NCBI RefSeq assembly: GCF_947493125.1
Contig: NZ_CANLQB010000005.1
Coordinates: forward strand, 1-64,000
Reading direction: 5' to 3'
Origin: an uncultured Roseobacter sp.
GTDB lineage: Bacteria > Pseudomonadota > Alphaproteobacteria > Rhodobacterales > Rhodobacteraceae
Length of the DNA stretch: 64,000 bases
Part shown: positions 62,214 through 64,000 of the stretch, one piece after another
Position numbering within the stretch: position 1 is the first letter of the stretch
Layout of the letters: every line of letters starts with the position of its first letter
Notes under the pieces: model-generated
Databases searched by the model: none
The model's input: the letters and a program-made list of their open reading frames with translations, nothing else
What the model was told of the DNA's origin: nothing
Position numbers and translations under genes: made by a program

Positions 62214-62466
62214 TGGATTTCCCATGAGAAGGTACGTTGGCCGCCAACTTGTGCGAAACACCTTGCGTCGGGCTTAAACGACCGTGCGCAGCGGTAAGTA
62301 CCGCAAGTATCGGATGCTCGGCAGGGTGTCACCTCCCGCGCTCCTCTCTTTAGTCCGGGCGAATTTGGTGTTACGCAAGACCGGCTCGAAACTGATTTGT
62401 CGTGGCTTCGGCATGTGCCGACCAAAACAAATTCTGCCCACGTATCTGGTATGAAAGGTTATAAAA

Positions 62467-62970
62467 ATGAGCATCTTACGAGTTTTCTGCACGCTTTTGG
62501 CTGTTATCATTACCGGTGCTGGGACGGGTGAGGCGCAGGTACCGCCAAACTGCACGGTAGAGACCGCGTCTGATCCGGATCGGCAGATTCTGGCCTGTGA
62601 CTTCGGTGTGGTCCTCGAAATGGAAGCTGCGGCGCAGATGGGGTTTGTCGATGAATCGCAGGTGGTGGATCTGCAAAGCGGCGCTGTTTTGATCGAAGCC
62701 GAGACAGGCGAAGCCCGTCCTCAGATCAGGACACCGCATGCGATTGCGGCGGTCCGGGGCACGATTTACGTGGTCGATGTGACATTGGATACAACGTCAG
62801 TTTTCGTGATCGAAGGTGAGGTCGCGGTCTCACCCGCAAGCGGTGGTGGCGAGGGCGTTCTTCTTGGTTCCGGCGAAGGCGTGGATGTCGGATCGTCTGG
62901 CGAGATACCCGAGGCCAGTGCGTGGCCTACTGATCGCGCCCGCGCTTTGCTTGCCCGTTTCGGACGATGA
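62467..62970 (+). CDS. FecR-domain protein
   Basis: A secreted or periplasmic protein (167 residues) with a Sec signal (residues 1-24, VFCTLLAVIITGAGTGEA) and a FecR-like fold: GFVDESQVVDLQSGAVLIEAETGEARPQIRTPHAIAAVRGTIYVVDVTLDTTSVFVIEGEVAVSP. A Gly-rich stretch ends the domain, followed by a basic tail (RARALLARFGR). Its stop overlaps the start of the CHASE2 protein (ATGA), a known pairing in alphaproteobacteria, so it is probably co-translated and may act as its periplasmic partner. Confidence 0.87.
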   Translation: MSILRVFCTLLAVIITGAGTGEAQVPPNCTVETASDPDRQILACDFGVVLEMEAAAQMGFVDESQVVDLQSGAVLIEAETGEARPQIRTPHAIAAVRGTIYVVDVTLDTTSVFVIEGEVAVSPASGGGEGVLLGSGEGVDVGSSGEIPEASAWPTDRARALLARFGR

Positions 62971-64000
62971 AGCCATCGGCCCGAGCGCCTCTGATCGCAG
63001 GCGTTCTCATGACTATCGCAGCGGGTATTTGGGCAACTGCTGTATCCGGGCCGCATATGGCTGCGCGCGGCAGTGCGGTGGACGGCTTTGAGGCGGTGCT
63101 GCTGGATGCGCGCCTGGCGTTGATTGGGCCCGTCGCTCCGGTCCCGGAGATCGCCATCGTTGTATTTGACAATGCGACCCTGTCCGTTCCGGCGTATGCT
63201 GCGGCATCAAACCGGGCACTGATTGCCGAAACGATTGAAGCATTGACCCGGGCTCAACCCAAAGTGATTGGGCTGGATGTGGTGCTGGCCGATCCGGGCG
63301 ATGCCGACATCGACGCGCGGTTGGCCACAGCTTTGTCGCAGGTTCCGACCGTGATAGCCGCAGCCGGCAGCTTTGCTGACGAGGGTCGGATCTCAGACGT
63401 GGCCCGCCCTGAGACGGTTCTCAGGCCACAACCTGCATTCGCCGACGTCGCCGATGTCGCTCTGGTCAATGTCTCCACAGATCCGACGGGTACCCCCCGA
63501 TACATCCCGACGGTCTTCGCAACGGACAACGGCGTCGAGCCGTCGTTTGCCTTGAGCGTTGCTTCAAACGCGCTCGAGATCGCACCGAATGTCGGGGCAG
63601 GCAGCCTTGATCTGGGGGGCGATCCCATCCCTCTCGATATCGGCCTGAATATGCCACTGCGCCTGATTGGGCCAGAGGGCAGCATCCCGACCTACTCCGC
63701 CAAAGATGTGCTCGACGGTGCTGTGTTGGAGGAGCTGGCGGGCAAGGTCATCATCCTTGGCTTCACAGCGACAGCCTTCGGCGACCGATTTACGGGCCCA
63801 TACGATGATAGCGTTCCGGGTGTAGAGATCATGGCTGGTGCTGTTTCCCAGATGCTGGGCGGCGAAACGCTGCGCCGTGATCTTGCCACGCGCAGGGTCG
63901 ATGCCGGCGTGACCATCGGTTTGGCAGTCCTCGCGAGCGCAATCGTTTTGATCTTCCCTCTGTCAACCGGTCTTCCCTTGGCACTGGGCTTGCTGCTCTG
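62967..64000 (+). CDS. CHASE2-domain sensor protein (5' part; likely nucleotide cyclase), truncated by window end
   Basis: The frame is open from ATG 62967 to the last base, so the 3' end is outside. The N-terminus has a membrane segment (residues 8-28, LIAGVLMTIAAGIWATAV), then a long extracytoplasmic CHASE2 domain: VDGFEAVLLDARLALIGP, EIAIVVFDNATL, PKVIGLDVVLADPGDADIDARLATALSQVPTVIAAAG, and later LAGKVIILGFTATAFGDRFTGPYDDSVPGVEIMAGAVSQML. Membrane segments resume near 315 (VTIGLAVLASAIVLIFPLS). CHASE2 proteins of this layout usually end in an adenylate/guanylate cyclase domain, which is not visible here. Confidence 0.85.
   Translation, partial: MKPSARAPLIAGVLMTIAAGIWATAVSGPHMAARGSAVDGFEAVLLDARLALIGPVAPVPEIAIVVFDNATLSVPAYAAASNRALIAETIEALTRAQPKVIGLDVVLADPGDADIDARLATALSQVPTVIAAAGSFADEGRISDVARPETVLRPQPAFADVADVALVNVSTDPTGTPRYIPTVFATDNGVEPSFALSVASNALEIAPNVGAGSLDLGGDPIPLDIGLNMPLRLIGPEGSIPTYSAKDVLDGAVLEELAGKVIILGFTATAFGDRFTGPYDDSVPGVEIMAGAVSQMLGGETLRRDLATRRVDAGVTIGLAVLASAIVLIFPLSTGLPLALGLLL

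Overview
The window looks like part of an alphaproteobacterial chromosome, most likely from the Rhodobacterales (Roseobacter group). It is GC-rich and dense with uptake systems: a Urt/Fmd-type amide ABC system, a TctABC tripartite tricarboxylate transporter, a TRAP transporter, an oligopeptide-type ABC system and a NitT/TauT-type ABC system. Assignments rest on motifs and gene order read from the sequence; no database search was run.

Layout. 1-1227: decayed IS3-family element. 1288-12229: amide-responsive unit, with a LuxR-type response regulator and a hybrid histidine kinase carrying a permease-like (NCS1) sensor on the minus strand, divergent from an amide/urea ABC transporter, a formamidase/acetamidase and an FmdB zinc ribbon. 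A perfect 20-bp interrupted palindrome lies between the two arms. 12561-19661: LacI regulator, TctABC, CoA-acylating aldehyde dehydrogenase and acyl-CoA ligase, which fits sulfoacetate uptake and conversion to sulfoacetaldehyde.

19713-32075 is the accessory part and the most novel stretch. The first piece is a minus-strand operon of an unannotated 38-residue secreted peptide (22587-22703), a 9-TM protein and a periplasmic binding-protein-like protein. Next comes an orphan PurC-like protein. Then follows a tightly coupled minus-strand operon: HlyB-type exporter, HlyD-type adaptor, GNAT acyltransferase, a 791-residue Ser/Thr-rich repeat protein, two tandem paralogues of unknown family, and a small membrane protein. 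The acyltransferase and the Ser/Thr-rich protein share an N-terminal module. I read this as a candidate undescribed type I secretion/effector system with linked modification and immunity-like functions.

32263-38123: oligopeptide-type ABC operon. 38295-44980: small methyltransferase, FadJ-like beta-oxidation protein, ribulose-phosphate epimerase, NitT/TauT-type ABC operon, peroxiredoxin-like protein. 45059-55435: RpiR regulator plus acyl-CoA synthetase, divergent from N-formylglutamate amidohydrolase-like protein, TRAP transporter, glutamine-synthetase-like ligase, aldehyde dehydrogenase and iron alcohol dehydrogenase. This set suggests a gamma-glutamylation route for an amine or amino alcohol. 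55439-60940: TauE/SafE permease, cyanide-insensitive-type bd oxidase (CydAB), aldose 1-epimerase, phosphoglycolate phosphatase. 61137-64000: DUF2793/C1q-like phage-type protein, FecR-domain protein, and a CHASE2 sensor protein cut by the window end.

I saw no tRNA, rRNA or CRISPR array.
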